Below, piece by piece: positions 51,703 through 61,682 of a stretch of DNA of 64,000 bases. A program made the position numbers and the translations under genes. A model generated the notes under the pieces. That model saw only the letters and a program-made list of their open reading frames with translations, made no database searches and was not told where the DNA came from. Source of the DNA: Aurantimonas sp036549475 (lineage in GTDB: Bacteria > Pseudomonadota > Alphaproteobacteria > Rhizobiales > Rhizobiaceae); the NCBI RefSeq assembly GCF_036549475.1, contig NZ_JAZHLI010000011.1, positions 1 to 64,000 of the forward strand. Reading direction: 5' to 3'. Every line of letters starts with the position of its first letter. Within the stretch, counting starts at the first letter, position 1.

Positions 51703-52917
51703 TCACGCGCTCTTGCGCCGGTTGCCGAGCGACAATGCCGACACCGCCGTCTCGATCCGATCCATCGCCTGCCGGACCTCGTCCGCGGTGACGTTGAGCG
51801 GCGGCAGCAGGCGCACGACATTGTCGCCCGCCGGCACCGCCAGAAGTCCGTTCTCGCGCATCTGCGCGACGAGCTCGACATTCGGCACCTTGGCCTTGAG
51901 CCCGATCAGCAGCCCCTCGCCGCGCACCGCCTCGATCACGTCGGGATAGCGGTCGGACAGTGACGCCAGCGACTGCTTCATCTGCAGCGACATGTCCCGC
52001 ACATGGTCCAGGAACCCCTCCTCCAGCACCACGTCGAGCACCGCGTTGCCGACGGCCATCGCCAGCGGGCTGCCGCCATAGGTCGTGCCGTGCGAGCCCG
52101 GTGTCATGCCGCTGGCCGCCGCTTCCGTCGCCAGGCACACGCCGAGCGGAAAGCCGCCGCCGATGCCCTTGGCCGAGGCGAGGATGTCGGGCGCGGCGCC
52201 CGAATGCTGGTAGGCGAAGAACTTGCCGGTGCGCCCGACGCCGGTCTGTACCTCGTCGTAGATCAACAGGATGCCCAGCGTGTCGCAGAGTTCGCGCAGG
52301 CCCGTCAGGCACATCGGCGGGACGCTGCGGATGCCGCCCTCGCCCTGGATCGGCTCGATCAGGATCGCCGCGACCTCCGGACCCGCCGCCGCTTCGCGCA
52401 GCGCGTCATGGTCGCCGAAGGGCAGCTGGTCGAAGCCGTCGACCTTCGGGCCGTAGCCCTCGAGATATTTCTTCTGGCCGCCGGCCGCGATCGTGGCCAG
52501 CGTACGCCCGTGAAACGCCCCCTCGAAGGTGAGGATGCGATAGCGCTCGGGCGCGCCGTTCACGTAATGATAGCGCCGCGCCGTCTTGATGGCGCATTCC
52601 ACCGCCTCGGCACCGGAATTGGCGAAGAAGGCGCGGTCGGCGAAAGTCGCCGCCGTCAGCCGCTCGGCCATCCGCCGCTGGTCCGGGATCTCGTAGAGAT
52701 TGGAGACGTGCCACAGCTTCTCGGCCTGCGCCTTCAGCGTCTCGACCAGATGCGGATGGGCATGGCCCAGGCAGTTCACTGCGATGCCGCCGCCAAAGTC
52801 CATGTAGCGTCGGCCGTCGCGCGTCTCCAGCCAGACGCCGCTGCCGCGCTCGAAGGCGAGGTCGGCGCGCGCATAGGTCTCGAAGAGCGGCGAGGAATGG
52901 TCCGTCGTGTCAGCCAT
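51703..52917 (-). CDS. argD: Acetylornithine aminotransferase
   Basis: This 404-residue class III PLP aminotransferase makes N-acetylornithine from the semialdehyde in arginine synthesis and often also serves lysine synthesis. Marks are FFANSGAEAVECAIK, FEGAFHGRTL, the PLP-Asp in IYDEVQTGVGRTG and the PLP-Lys in ASAKGIGGGFPLG. ATG 52917 follows AAAGG; a longer in-frame reading upstream is rejected because it crosses a strong hairpin. First gene of argD-argF-hslO. Confidence 0.97.
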   Translation of the reverse strand: MADTTDHSSPLFETYARADLAFERGSGVWLETRDGRRYMDFGGGIAVNCLGHAHPHLVETLKAQAEKLWHVSNLYEIPDQRRMAERLTAATFADRAFFANSGAEAVECAIKTARRYHYVNGAPERYRILTFEGAFHGRTLATIAAGGQKKYLEGYGPKVDGFDQLPFGDHDALREAAAGPEVAAILIEPIQGEGGIRSVPPMCLTGLRELCDTLGILLIYDEVQTGVGRTGKFFAYQHSGAAPDILASAKGIGGGFPLGVCLATEAAASGMTPGSHGTTYGGSPLAMAVGNAVLDVVLEEGFLDHVRDMSLQMKQSLASLSDRYPDVIEAVRGEGLLIGLKAKVPNVELVAQMRENGLLAVPAGDNVVRLLPPLNVTADEVRQAMDRIETAVSALSLGNRRKSA

Positions 52918-53367
52918 GGCCTTTGACTTTGCTGGATCGTGGATGTCCGATCCGGTTGTGGTTGCGAAAACCGGTTCGCAGGGCGAACCGCTGGGGCGGG
53001 ATGCTTGAAACACCAAAGCCTGCCGATGGGGCAGGCTTTCGGGTGTTTTCCGAGGTTTCGGAACCTTCGCTATACCATGGGGAGCCGACGCAGTGTCAAT
53101 CGAACCGCATTTTCGCCCCGCTTGTGGTCCATACGCTCGCGTGACGTCACCGGCGGCCACAAAGGCTGGGGAAAACACTCAAACGATTCCCCTGCGTCCC
53201 GGGCGAGCCTTGTCAGCGAGTCCGCGGCTGGGCTATCTTGGCGTCAACATACTAGATTTCGTGCGGCGGACCTAGTTCCTCAATATATCTTGTGCGTTCT
53301 GGCGCGGTCAGCCGTCGCGCTCGTGGAGGGATTCCAGCCGCAGCGACCATGCCGAAAGGAGCTTGCC
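52918..53367. other. Divergent intergenic region between argD and gcrA
   Basis: The 450 bases hold no supported protein gene. They contain the strong hairpin listed at 53008-53048, two GANTC methylation sites (GATTC at 53185-53189 and 53330-53334) and an AT-rich stretch near 53260-53300. Both divergent promoters should be here; I cannot place them with confidence. A small RNA ending at the hairpin is possible. Confidence 0.5.
53008..53048. terminator. Strong two-part hairpin between argD and gcrA
   Basis: The outer stem AAACACC/GGTGTTT (53008-53014 with 53042-53048) and inner stem AAAGCCTGCC/GGCAGGCTTT (53015-53024 with 53030-53039) make 17 base pairs broken only by a 2-base bulge. Both strands end in T-rich tails, so it may terminate in either direction. 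Confidence 0.7.
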
Positions 53368-53928
53368 ATGGGCTGGACTGACGAACGCGTGGAGCTGTTG
53401 AAGCAGCTCTGGACCGAAGGCCTGAGTGCCAGCCAGATCGCCGATCGCCTCGGCGGCGTCAGCCGCAATGCCGTGATCGGCAAGGTGCACCGCCTGAAAC
53501 TCGAATCGCGGGCCCGCCAGCCCAATGTGGCGCAGCCGGTGGCGGTCGAACGCCCTGCCCCGCGCCGTGCCGCCGAGGTCGAGACCGTCGAGATGGTCGT
53601 GCCCGCACGCCTCGTCGCCGCCTCCGCGCAGGCCCCCGGCCGCGCCATGCCCCGCACCATGGGCGCCACCGCGCTCAAGATGGAGCCGGAGGAAGAGCTG
53701 GAGGTGGTCGCCGAGCCGCACACGCGCGAAAGCGCCGAAGTGGTGCCGATCGCCCGCAAGCTCAGCCTCGTTGAACTCAGCGAGACCACCTGCAAATGGC
53801 CGGTCGGCGACCCGATGAAGCCGGACTTCCATTTCTGCGGCAACAGCGCGCGCGATTCCTCGCCCTATTGCGCCTATCACGCCAAGCTCGCCTTCCAGCC
53901 CTTCTCGGATCGTCGCCGCTCGCGCTGA
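53368..53928 (+). CDS. gcrA: Cell-cycle transcription factor GcrA
   Basis: This 186-residue regulator works with sigma-70 at promoters carrying methylated GANTC sites and controls division and replication genes in alphaproteobacteria. The N-terminal helix-turn-helix (1-45) reads TDERVELLKQLWTEGLSASQIADRLG and RNAVIGKVHRLKL; a variable linker follows; the C-terminal domain has CKWPVGDP, FCGN and YCAYHAKLAF with conserved Cys/His. AAAGGA at 53355-53360 supports ATG 53368. It stands next to argD as in other rhizobia. Confidence 0.96.
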   Translation: MGWTDERVELLKQLWTEGLSASQIADRLGGVSRNAVIGKVHRLKLESRARQPNVAQPVAVERPAPRRAAEVETVEMVVPARLVAASAQAPGRAMPRTMGATALKMEPEEELEVVAEPHTRESAEVVPIARKLSLVELSETTCKWPVGDPMKPDFHFCGNSARDSSPYCAYHAKLAFQPFSDRRRSR

Positions 53929-53952
53929 CGCCTCCCTTTCGGTCGAAACGAC

Positions 53953-53990
53953 AGACACCCCGCGAGGCCAGGCCGCGCGGGGTGTCTTCT
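53953..53990. terminator. Bidirectional terminator between gcrA and phoB
   Basis: The perfect 12-bp stem AGACACCCCGCG/CGCGGGGTGTCT (53953-53964 with 53976-53987) is followed by TCT on the plus strand and lies between the converging gcrA and phoB genes. Confidence 0.82.
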
Positions 53991-54026
53991 ATGCCGTGAT
54001 GTCTGCCGGGTGCGGGCGGCCCGGTG

Positions 54027-54770
54027 TCAGGCGCCCGCACCGACCCGCGTGCGCGCCGGCGCCGCGACGGGCTTGGATGCGCTGAACTGTTCGTCGAGGG
54101 CGTAGCCGGCGCCACGCACGGTGCGGATCGGGTCCCGCTGCCGGCCGCGATTGATCGCCTTGCGCAGGCGCCCGACATGCACGTCCACGGTGCGCTCGTC
54201 GACATAGATGTCCCGGCCCCAGACGCCGTCCAGCAGCTGCTCGCGGGAGAACACCCGGCCCGGCGACTGCATGAAGAATTCCATCAGCTTGAACTCCGTC
54301 GGCCCGAGCTTGATCTCGCGGCCGCCGCGCCTCACCCGGTGCGTCTCGCGGTCGAGGTCGATGTCGCCGGCGACGAGCTGGCTGGAAATCTTCTCCGGCT
54401 TGGACCGGCGCAGCATCGCCCGAACCCGGGCGATCAGCTCCGGCGTCGAGAACGGCTTGACGACGTAGTCGTCGGCGCCGACCGAAAGCCCGCGCACCCG
54501 CTCGCTCTCCTCGCCGCGCGCCGTCAGCATGAGGATCGGCAGGCGCTCGGTCTCCTCGCGCTGGCGCAGGCGGCGGCACAGCTCGACACCCGACAGCCCC
54601 GGCAGCATCCAGTCGAGGATCAGCAGGTCCGGGACTTCTTCCTTCAGCCGGATGTCGGCCTCGTCGCCCCGGTCGATGACGTCGACGACATAGCCCTCGG
54701 CCTCGAGATTGTACCGCAGGAGGATCCCGAGGGCCTCCTCGTCCTCGACGACGACGATCCGTGCGCTCAT
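54027..54770 (-). CDS. phoB: Phosphate-starvation response regulator PhoB
   Basis: This 247-residue regulator is phosphorylated by PhoR and activates Pho-box promoters. The receiver domain has the acidic pocket VVEDEEAL, phosphorylated Asp53 in LILDWMLPG and the conserved Lys in VVKPFS. The OmpR/PhoB winged helix follows (LGPTEFKLMEFFM and VHVGRLRKAINR). The C-terminal tail (about 20 residues, ending RTRVGAGA) is longer than in E. coli. It is last in the pst-pho cluster, 1 base after the phoU stop. Confidence 0.97.
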   Translation of the reverse strand: MSARIVVVEDEEALGILLRYNLEAEGYVVDVIDRGDEADIRLKEEVPDLLILDWMLPGLSGVELCRRLRQREETERLPILMLTARGEESERVRGLSVGADDYVVKPFSTPELIARVRAMLRRSKPEKISSQLVAGDIDLDRETHRVRRGGREIKLGPTEFKLMEFFMQSPGRVFSREQLLDGVWGRDIYVDERTVDVHVGRLRKAINRGRQRDPIRTVRGAGYALDEQFSASKPVAAPARTRVGAGA

Positions 54771-54771
54771 C

Positions 54772-55509
54772 TCAGACCTCGCGATCCTGGGCGTTCAGCA
54801 CGGGCTGCGTCATCGTCGCCGTTTTGTCGCCCTTCGGACGTTCGTCCGCGATCTGCTGGCCGGTCTCGATGTAGTAGATCGTCTCGGCGATGTTGGTGGC
54901 GTGGTCGCCGATCCGCTCGATGTTCTTGGCGCTGAACAGAAGGTGCGTGCAGGAGGTGATGTTGCGTGGATCCTCCATCATGTAGGTCAGCAGCTCACGG
55001 AAGATCGACGTGTACATGGCGTCGATCTGCTCGTCATTGTCGCGCACCGCCAGCGCCCGTTCGGAGTCGCGCTCGCCATAGGCGTCGAGCACTTCCTTCA
55101 GCTGTTCGAGCGCCAGTTCCGACATGTGCTCGATGCCGCGCACCAGCTGGACCGGCTGGGCATGGTCGTGCACCGCGATCACCCGCTTGGCGATGTTCTT
55201 GGCCAGGTCGCCGATCCGCTCCAGATCGTTGGAGATGCGGATCGCGCCGACGATCTCGCGCAGGTCTACGGACATGGGCTGGCGCTTGGCGATCGTCAGG
55301 ATCGCCCGCTCGTCGAGCGTGCGCTGCGCCTCGTCCAGCAGCACGTCGTCTGCGACCACCGACTGGGCAAGGCCCCAGTCGCTGCGCATCAGCGCGGCGA
55401 CGGATTGCTCGACCATCCGCTCGGCCATGCCCCCCATCTCGGAGATCCGGCGGACGATCAGCTTCAGCTCGTCCTCGTAGGACGTGACGATGTGTTCGGA
55501 CATGACCAT
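54772..55509 (-). CDS. phoU: PhoU phosphate-signalling protein
   Basis: This 245-residue all-helical protein couples the Pst transporter to PhoR inhibition when phosphate is ample. It has two three-helix PhoU repeats, with ISNDLERIGDLAKNIAKR in the first and AKNIERIGDHATNIAETIYY in the second, whose acids bind metal clusters. ATG 55509 behind GGAGGAAG gives MVMSEH; ATG 55503 is the alternative. pstB ends 19 bases upstream. Confidence 0.97.
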   Translation of the reverse strand: MVMSEHIVTSYEDELKLIVRRISEMGGMAERMVEQSVAALMRSDWGLAQSVVADDVLLDEAQRTLDERAILTIAKRQPMSVDLREIVGAIRISNDLERIGDLAKNIAKRVIAVHDHAQPVQLVRGIEHMSELALEQLKEVLDAYGERDSERALAVRDNDEQIDAMYTSIFRELLTYMMEDPRNITSCTHLLFSAKNIERIGDHATNIAETIYYIETGQQIADERPKGDKTATMTQPVLNAQDREV

Positions 55510-55528
55510 GGCCGCTTCCTCCTGTCGA

Positions 55529-56359
<831 letters not shown>

Positions 56360-56360
56360 T

Positions 56361-57650
56361 CTACCAGCGCCTTTCGAAGCGACGACGCAAGATGATCGCA
56401 GTGATGTTCATGAGCGAAAGAAAGATGAGAAGCACGCAGATCGCGGCACTTGTGCGTGCGACGAAGCCGCGCTCCGGGCTGTCGAACCAGATGAAGATCT
56501 GGGTCGGGAGCGCCGTGGAGGCTTCCATGAAGCTGTCCGGCGCGGCGACGATGAAGGCGTTCATGCCAATCAGCAGCAACGGAGCCGTCTCGCCCAGCGC
56601 CTGCGCCAGGCCGATGATGACGCCGGTCATGATGCCGGGGGCCGCCAGCGGCAGGACATGGTGGCCGATCACCTGCATGTCCGACGCGCCGACGCCGCGG
56701 GCGGCCTCGCGAATGGACGGTGGCACCGCCTTGAGGGCGCTGCGCGTGGTGATGATGATCGTCGGCAGGGTCATCAGCGCCAGCACCAGGCCGCCGACCA
56801 GCGGCACCGATCGCGGCATGCCGAAGAAGCCGATGAACAGGGCCAGGCCGAGAAGGCCGAACACCACCGAGGGTACGGCGGCGAGATTGTTGACGTTGAT
56901 CTCGATGAAGTCGGTGAACTTGTTCTTGCTGGCATATTCCTCGAGGTACACCGCCGCCCCGACGCCCAGCGGCACGCTGACCAGAAGACAGATGAGCAGC
57001 AGGTAGAACGAGCCGACAATGGCGCCGCGCAGGCCCGCGATCTCGGGGAAGCGGCTGTCTGCCGAGGTGAACAGGTCCCAGGCGAAGGTCGAGCGGATGC
57101 GATCCTCGGCCTGCAGCGTCTGGAACCGGGAAATCGCCTCGTCGTTCAGCGGCCGCCGGTTCTCCGGCTGGGCCGTGGTGATCACACCCTCATAGAGCTG
57201 TTCGTAGGAATCAGTGACCGGCACCCACAGCGACAGCGTCTCGCCCGGCTGCAGCGTGCCGGCTTCCAGCGTGTCGCGGATGATGTATTGCGCCCCGTTG
57301 CTCAGGATCGAGGTGACCGCGCGCTGATCCGCGCGCTCCTGGGCCTCGGGAAACAGCTTGAGGATGGATTCGTCGGCCAGCGGTCCGGGCCGGACGTTGA
57401 CCCCTTCGGCAGCCTCCGGCGGCACGGTGACGTCGATCCGCACCTGCGTCTGCGTCCAGGCCGGCAGCGACGTCATGATCACCGAGCCGACCAGCACGGC
57501 CAGCATCGACAGGGCGAAGATGATCGCCGCAAGACCGTAGATCCGCAGCCGCGTCTGCTTGCGCCGACGGGTCTTCAGGCTGTTGCGGATCGCCGTCCGG
57601 ACATCGTTCTCGGGCAGCGTGGCGATACCGTCCAGGGTGGTGTCAGTCAT
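56361..57650 (-). CDS. pstA: Phosphate ABC transporter permease PstA
   Basis: This 429-residue permease forms the phosphate channel with PstC. The cytoplasmic N-terminus is followed by one helix (about 38-62), a large extracytoplasmic domain (about 65-210) and the BPD permease core of five helices with the coupling loop REAARGVGASDMQVIGHHVLP. The long extra domain after the first helix is usual in rhizobial PstA. Its ATG overlaps the pstC stop by 8 bases (ATGACTGA), so translation is coupled. Confidence 0.96.
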   Translation of the reverse strand: MTDTTLDGIATLPENDVRTAIRNSLKTRRRKQTRLRIYGLAAIIFALSMLAVLVGSVIMTSLPAWTQTQVRIDVTVPPEAAEGVNVRPGPLADESILKLFPEAQERADQRAVTSILSNGAQYIIRDTLEAGTLQPGETLSLWVPVTDSYEQLYEGVITTAQPENRRPLNDEAISRFQTLQAEDRIRSTFAWDLFTSADSRFPEIAGLRGAIVGSFYLLLICLLVSVPLGVGAAVYLEEYASKNKFTDFIEINVNNLAAVPSVVFGLLGLALFIGFFGMPRSVPLVGGLVLALMTLPTIIITTRSALKAVPPSIREAARGVGASDMQVIGHHVLPLAAPGIMTGVIIGLAQALGETAPLLLIGMNAFIVAAPDSFMEASTALPTQIFIWFDSPERGFVARTSAAICVLLIFLSLMNITAIILRRRFERRW

Positions 57651-59025
57651 ATTGTTCCCGATACTTTCTGACGATCCCGAGAGCCAGGAGGTTGAGCGCC
57701 AGGGTGGCGATGAACAGGCTGAGGCCGAGGCCGAAGGCAGCCAGCGTCTTCGGATTGTCGAAGGCGGTGTCGCCGATCAGCAGCGTGACGATCTGCACGG
57801 TGACGGTGGTGACGCCCTCGAGGGGGTTGGCAGTGAGATTGGCGGTCAGACCCGCCGCCATCACCACGATCATGGTCTCGCCGATGGCGCGGCTGGTGGC
57901 CAGCAGGATGCCGCCGACGATACCGGGGAGCGCCGCCGGCAGGATGACCTTGGTCACCGTCTCGTTGCGGTTGGCGCCCAGCCCCAGCGAGCCATCGCGC
58001 AGCGACGTGGGCACCGCGTTGATGGCGTCGTCGGCCAGCGAGGAGATGAACGGGATGAGCATGACGCCCATCACCAGCCCCGGCACGATCGCCGCGGTGG
58101 GAGACACCGGGACACCGATCGAGGCGCCGAACTCGCGGATCGCCGGAGACACGATCAGCACGGCGAAGAAGCCGTAGACCAGCGTCGGGATGCCGGCGAG
58201 CACCTCGATCAGCGGCTTGACCGCGCTGCGCACCGGCTGGGAGGCGAACTCCGCCATGTAGATCGCGGCAAACAGGCCGACCGGCGTCGCCACGGCCATG
58301 GCGATCAGCGCGATCATCAGCGTGCCGGCGAAGACGGGGATTGCACCGAATGCGCCAGACGAGGCGACCTGGTCGGGCCGGATGGCGATCTGCGTGTCCC
58401 AGCGCGTGCCGAACAGGAACTCCGTCACCGGCACCAGCGAGAAGAAGCGGAACCCCTCGAAGACCAGCGACACGAGGATCCCGACGGTCGCCAGGATCGA
58501 GACGGTCGCACAGACGATGAGAATGCCGCGAATGACCCGCTCGGTCTTCTCACGCGCCCGGAAGCGCAGCGAAATGCGGGGCAGGATCAGGAGCACGGCC
58601 AGAATGCAGACCGCCACGACCGCGACGGGCAGCAGCCAGCTGGACAGTTGCTGGGCGGCGACCAGCGTCTGGGCACCTTCGAGAATGTAGGGCTCTGGCG
58701 TGCCGAAGGTCGTTCCGCTCGCGGCCTGCTGCACCTGGCTGACCAGAAGGCTTAGCTGGGCGGGCGTGGCGGCGTCGCGGATCAGGTCCGGCAGGGCCGA
58801 GATGACGACGGAACGCAGGACCACCGGCGCCAGCATCAGCCAGCCGACGATGAGGACCAGGCTCGGGACGAGGACGCTGAGGGCGACCAGGTAGCCGTGA
58901 TATTTCGGCAGGGAGTGCAGCTTGCCTTCCTCGCCCCTCGGAATGGTCTTGGCACGTCGCGCAGCGTAGCCGAAAGCCAGGAAGGCGAAGACGACGGGAA
59001 TGAGAAAGACGTAGGAAAGTGGCAA
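57643..59025 (-). CDS. pstC: Phosphate ABC transporter permease PstC
   Basis: This 460-residue permease pairs with PstA. It has N-terminal helices (PLSYVFLIPVVFAFLAFGYA and VALSVLVPSLVLIVGWLML), a periplasmic loop and then the core permease with coupling loop RDGSLGLGANRNETVTKVILP. The start is unclear because no ATG fits: TTG 59025 with AGGGG upstream is used; TTG 59058 is the alternative. It lies 72 bases after pstS and overlaps pstA. The extended N-terminus is typical of rhizobial PstC. Confidence 0.94.
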   Translation of the reverse strand: MPLSYVFLIPVVFAFLAFGYAARRAKTIPRGEEGKLHSLPKYHGYLVALSVLVPSLVLIVGWLMLAPVVLRSVVISALPDLIRDAATPAQLSLLVSQVQQAASGTTFGTPEPYILEGAQTLVAAQQLSSWLLPVAVVAVCILAVLLILPRISLRFRAREKTERVIRGILIVCATVSILATVGILVSLVFEGFRFFSLVPVTEFLFGTRWDTQIAIRPDQVASSGAFGAIPVFAGTLMIALIAMAVATPVGLFAAIYMAEFASQPVRSAVKPLIEVLAGIPTLVYGFFAVLIVSPAIREFGASIGVPVSPTAAIVPGLVMGVMLIPFISSLADDAINAVPTSLRDGSLGLGANRNETVTKVILPAALPGIVGGILLATSRAIGETMIVVMAAGLTANLTANPLEGVTTVTVQIVTLLIGDTAFDNPKTLAAFGLGLSLFIATLALNLLALGIVRKYREQYD

Positions 59026-59097
59026 GGCGCTGATCCCCTGAAGATGTCTGCCGGCCAAAATGGCCGGCAGACGGGTCGTTCTATGAAGACGTCAGCT

Positions 59098-60132
59098 TCA
59101 GGACGGGTTTTCCATCGCCTTGCCGGCGGTGGCGTTTTCCTGGACCTTCGCCAGTTCCTCGGCCGACAGCGGGACGAGGCCGCGCTCCTCGAGGTAGCCA
59201 CCGGTGGCCAGTGCTTCGCTGCTGACGTACTCGGCAACGAAATCCTGGAGGCCCGGAATGGCTTCGCGATGGTCGTTCTTGATGTAGATGAACAGCGGGC
59301 GCGACACGCCGTACTCACCGGACGCAACCGTCTCTTCCGAAGGCACGACGCCGTCGATCGAGGCAGCCTTCAGCGTGTCCTGGTTCTCGAAGAGGAACGA
59401 GTAGCCGAAGATGCCGAGGGCATTGTCATCGGACGTCAGGCGCTGGACGATCAGGTTGTCGTTCTCGCCGGCTTCGACGAACGGGCCGTCGGTGCGCATG
59501 CGCTGGCAGACTTCTTCCTTGCGCTCTTCCTCGAGAGCCTCGATGGCCGGGAAGGCTTCGCAGCCCTCTTCCATCACCAGCTCGACCCAGGCGTCACGGG
59601 TGCCGGACGTCGGGGGCGGACCGTAGACGAGGATCGGCTGGTCGGGCAGCGAGGAATCGATCTCGCTCCAGTTCATGTAGGGGTTCGGCACGATCTCGCC
59701 GTCGACCTCGACCTCGCCGGCCAGGGCCTGGAAGAGCTGCGCCTTGGTGACCTGGACGTCGGCGCCCGAGCGGGCCATCGCGAGCGACAGGGCGTCATTG
59801 CCGAGGAGAACTTCGGTCACGTTGGTGACGCCGTTCTTCTTGCAGAGCTCCCACTCGGATTCGGTCATGGCGCGCGAAGCGCCGGTGATGTCGGGCGTCT
59901 GTGCGCCGATGCCGCCGCAGAAGATCTGCATGCCGCCGCCGGTTCCGGTCGACTCGAGAACGGGGGCGGTCATGCCCGACTCGTTCGCGAACTGCTCGAC
60001 GACTGCCTGCGTGTACGGGAACACCGTCGAGGAACCGACGATCTGGATCTGGTCGCGGCTCTGGGCGCCGGCATGACCGACGAGAGAAAGGGCCGTGCCG
60101 AGCGCGAGGCCGGCGATGAGCGTGTTCTTCAC
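59098..60132 (-). CDS. pstS: Phosphate-binding periplasmic protein PstS
   Basis: This 344-residue periplasmic protein captures phosphate for PstCAB. The signal peptide (about 1-24, ending GHAGAQSR) is followed by IQIVGSSTVFPYTQAV (the Ser/Thr loop binding phosphate), STGTGGGMQIFC, PDITGASRAM and GPPPTSGTRDAW. A GTG start at 60132 has a very strong AAGGAGACTC 7 bases upstream; the frame to 60273 would cross the Pho box. Several Cys suggest disulfides. First gene of the PhoB-regulated pst operon. Confidence 0.97.
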   Translation of the reverse strand: MKNTLIAGLALGTALSLVGHAGAQSRDQIQIVGSSTVFPYTQAVVEQFANESGMTAPVLESTGTGGGMQIFCGGIGAQTPDITGASRAMTESEWELCKKNGVTNVTEVLLGNDALSLAMARSGADVQVTKAQLFQALAGEVEVDGEIVPNPYMNWSEIDSSLPDQPILVYGPPPTSGTRDAWVELVMEEGCEAFPAIEALEEERKEEVCQRMRTDGPFVEAGENDNLIVQRLTSDDNALGIFGYSFLFENQDTLKAASIDGVVPSEETVASGEYGVSRPLFIYIKNDHREAIPGLQDFVAEYVSSEALATGGYLEERGLVPLSAEELAKVQENATAGKAMENPS

Positions 60133-60239
60133 GGGTGAGTCTCCTTGTGGAGTTTCATTGTCGAACCGAGCTTTTCGTTGCCACCCTGCTTGGCGGCTGC
60201 GGTTCGAGGACACCTCTAACGGCGCTGGAAGAACCCTAT

Positions 60240-60268
60240 ATGACACGCAGATTGCATCTTTATGACAG
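60240..60268 (-). promoter_or_regulatory. Pho box of the pst operon
   Basis: On the minus strand, 7-mers CTGTCAT (60268-60262), ATGCAAT (60257-60251, weak) and GTGTCAT (60246-60240) stand at 11-bp spacing, the layout of PhoB sites. TATAGG overlapping the last repeat is a possible -10. The pstS start is about 107 bases downstream. Confidence 0.75.
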
Positions 60269-60281
60269 TGCAAGCGGCTGT

Positions 60282-61592
60282 TTATGATGAAGAATTTCCG
60301 GTGACCCCGGATTCGCCCCGTGGCAGGGGCAGGCGTGCGGTGAAGACCGAGCCCACGCCGATGGTGGACTCGACCAGGAGTCGGCCGCGATGGCGCAGCA
60401 GAATGTTGCGGCTGATCGACAGGCCGAGCCCCGTCCCGCGCTTGGCCCGAGAGCGGCCGGGATCGACCCGGTAGAAGCGTTCGGTGAGCCGCGGCACATG
60501 CTCGGCCGCGATGCCCGGCCCGAAGTCGCGCACGGCGGCGTCGACATAGGTTTCGCCGCGCTCGACCGTGCGCGTCAGCGACATCTCCACCCGCGTGCCG
60601 CTCTCGCCGTATTTGCAGGCATTCTCGACGAGGTTGGAGAATACCTGCATCAGCTCGTCCTCGTCGCCGGCGATCACCACCGGCTCCTCCGGCACGTCCA
60701 GGGCGAGTTCCAGGCCAAGCTGTTCGGCCATCGGCTCCAGCTGGGTCTCCACCTTGCGCAGGACGGCCGTCAGGTCGACCATGGTCGAGACCGGCACGTG
60801 GCGCTTCATCTCGACCCGTGACAGCGACAACAGGTCGTCGATCAGCCGCGACATGCGGGTCGCCTGTTCGCGCATGATGCCGAGAAACTTCTCGCGCGCC
60901 ACTGCGTCGTCCCTGGCCGGGCCCAGCAGCGTCTCGATGAAGCCCGACAGCGAGGCCAGCGGCGTGCGCAGTTCGTGGCTGGCATTGGCGACGAAGTCGG
61001 TGCGCATGCGCTCGATGCGCAATTCGGCGGTCCGGTCGCTGAACAGGATCAGGTAGAAATGCGGCCGCTCGCCCTGATAGGGCGGGATCGGCAGGATCTC
61101 GACCTGCCAGACCCGCTCAACGGGACGGCGCTCCTCGATCGTCACCCGGCCGGGCTGGGCGTCGCGCAGCACCGTCTCGACGGCCGCCAGCAACTCGGGC
61201 GAGCGGAATCGCAGCGACAGCGCGTCGCCGAGCGCCATGTTGCCGAAGCCGATCAGCGAGGCGGGGTTGCGGTAGCGCAGCAGCATCTGGCGGTCGATGA
61301 TGAAGGCCGGCTGCTGCAGCGCCTCGGCGACGGACTTCACCCCCCGCCCCGGCCAGACCAGCTCCGGGCGGTCGGCGGCAGAGGCGCCCCGCCCCCGCCG
61401 GTCGGCCCGCGGCGGCAGGTAGAACACCGCCATGGCGAGAAGAAACACCGCGAGGCAGCCGAGCGCCGCTTCGGGCACGGCCAGCGCCAGCGTCCCCAGG
61501 CCGATGGCCAGGACGAACGCCACCGGCCGCGCGCGCACGGTGCGGGCCCGCGCCACCACGGGTTCCTCCTCCGATCCCTCCGGGACGGTCAT
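60282..61592 (-). CDS. phoR: Phosphate regulon sensor histidine kinase PhoR
   Basis: This 436-residue inner-membrane kinase phosphorylates PhoB when phosphate is scarce. There are one or two membrane helices (about 22-60), a PAS domain (about 88-185), and the kinase core: HATPase donor motif ASHELRTPLASL with His206, N-box VFSNLVENACKYG, and G-boxes RDFGPGIA and KRGTGLGLSI. PhoR lacks a large periplasmic sensor, as usual, since PstSCAB/PhoU carry the signal. It is 149 bases upstream of pstS on the same strand. Confidence 0.97.
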   Translation of the reverse strand: MTVPEGSEEEPVVARARTVRARPVAFVLAIGLGTLALAVPEAALGCLAVFLLAMAVFYLPPRADRRGRGASAADRPELVWPGRGVKSVAEALQQPAFIIDRQMLLRYRNPASLIGFGNMALGDALSLRFRSPELLAAVETVLRDAQPGRVTIEERRPVERVWQVEILPIPPYQGERPHFYLILFSDRTAELRIERMRTDFVANASHELRTPLASLSGFIETLLGPARDDAVAREKFLGIMREQATRMSRLIDDLLSLSRVEMKRHVPVSTMVDLTAVLRKVETQLEPMAEQLGLELALDVPEEPVVIAGDEDELMQVFSNLVENACKYGESGTRVEMSLTRTVERGETYVDAAVRDFGPGIAAEHVPRLTERFYRVDPGRSRAKRGTGLGLSISRNILLRHRGRLLVESTIGVGSVFTARLPLPRGESGVTGNSSS

Positions 61593-61668
61593 GAAGGCAC
61601 CTGTGCGGCGGCGGCGAATCGGCGGCTGGAGCGGAACGACATCCGCACCTCGTAGCGCCGGTTTGTCG

Positions 61669-61682
61669 CCGTCACATGACGG
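61669..61682. promoter_or_regulatory. Palindrome upstream of phoR
   Basis: CCGTCA-CA-TGACGG is a perfect inverted repeat 76 bases before the phoR start. One arm resembles a Pho-box half (CCGTCAT), but a good second repeat is absent. It could be a site for another dimeric regulator or a chance palindrome. Confidence 0.3.
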
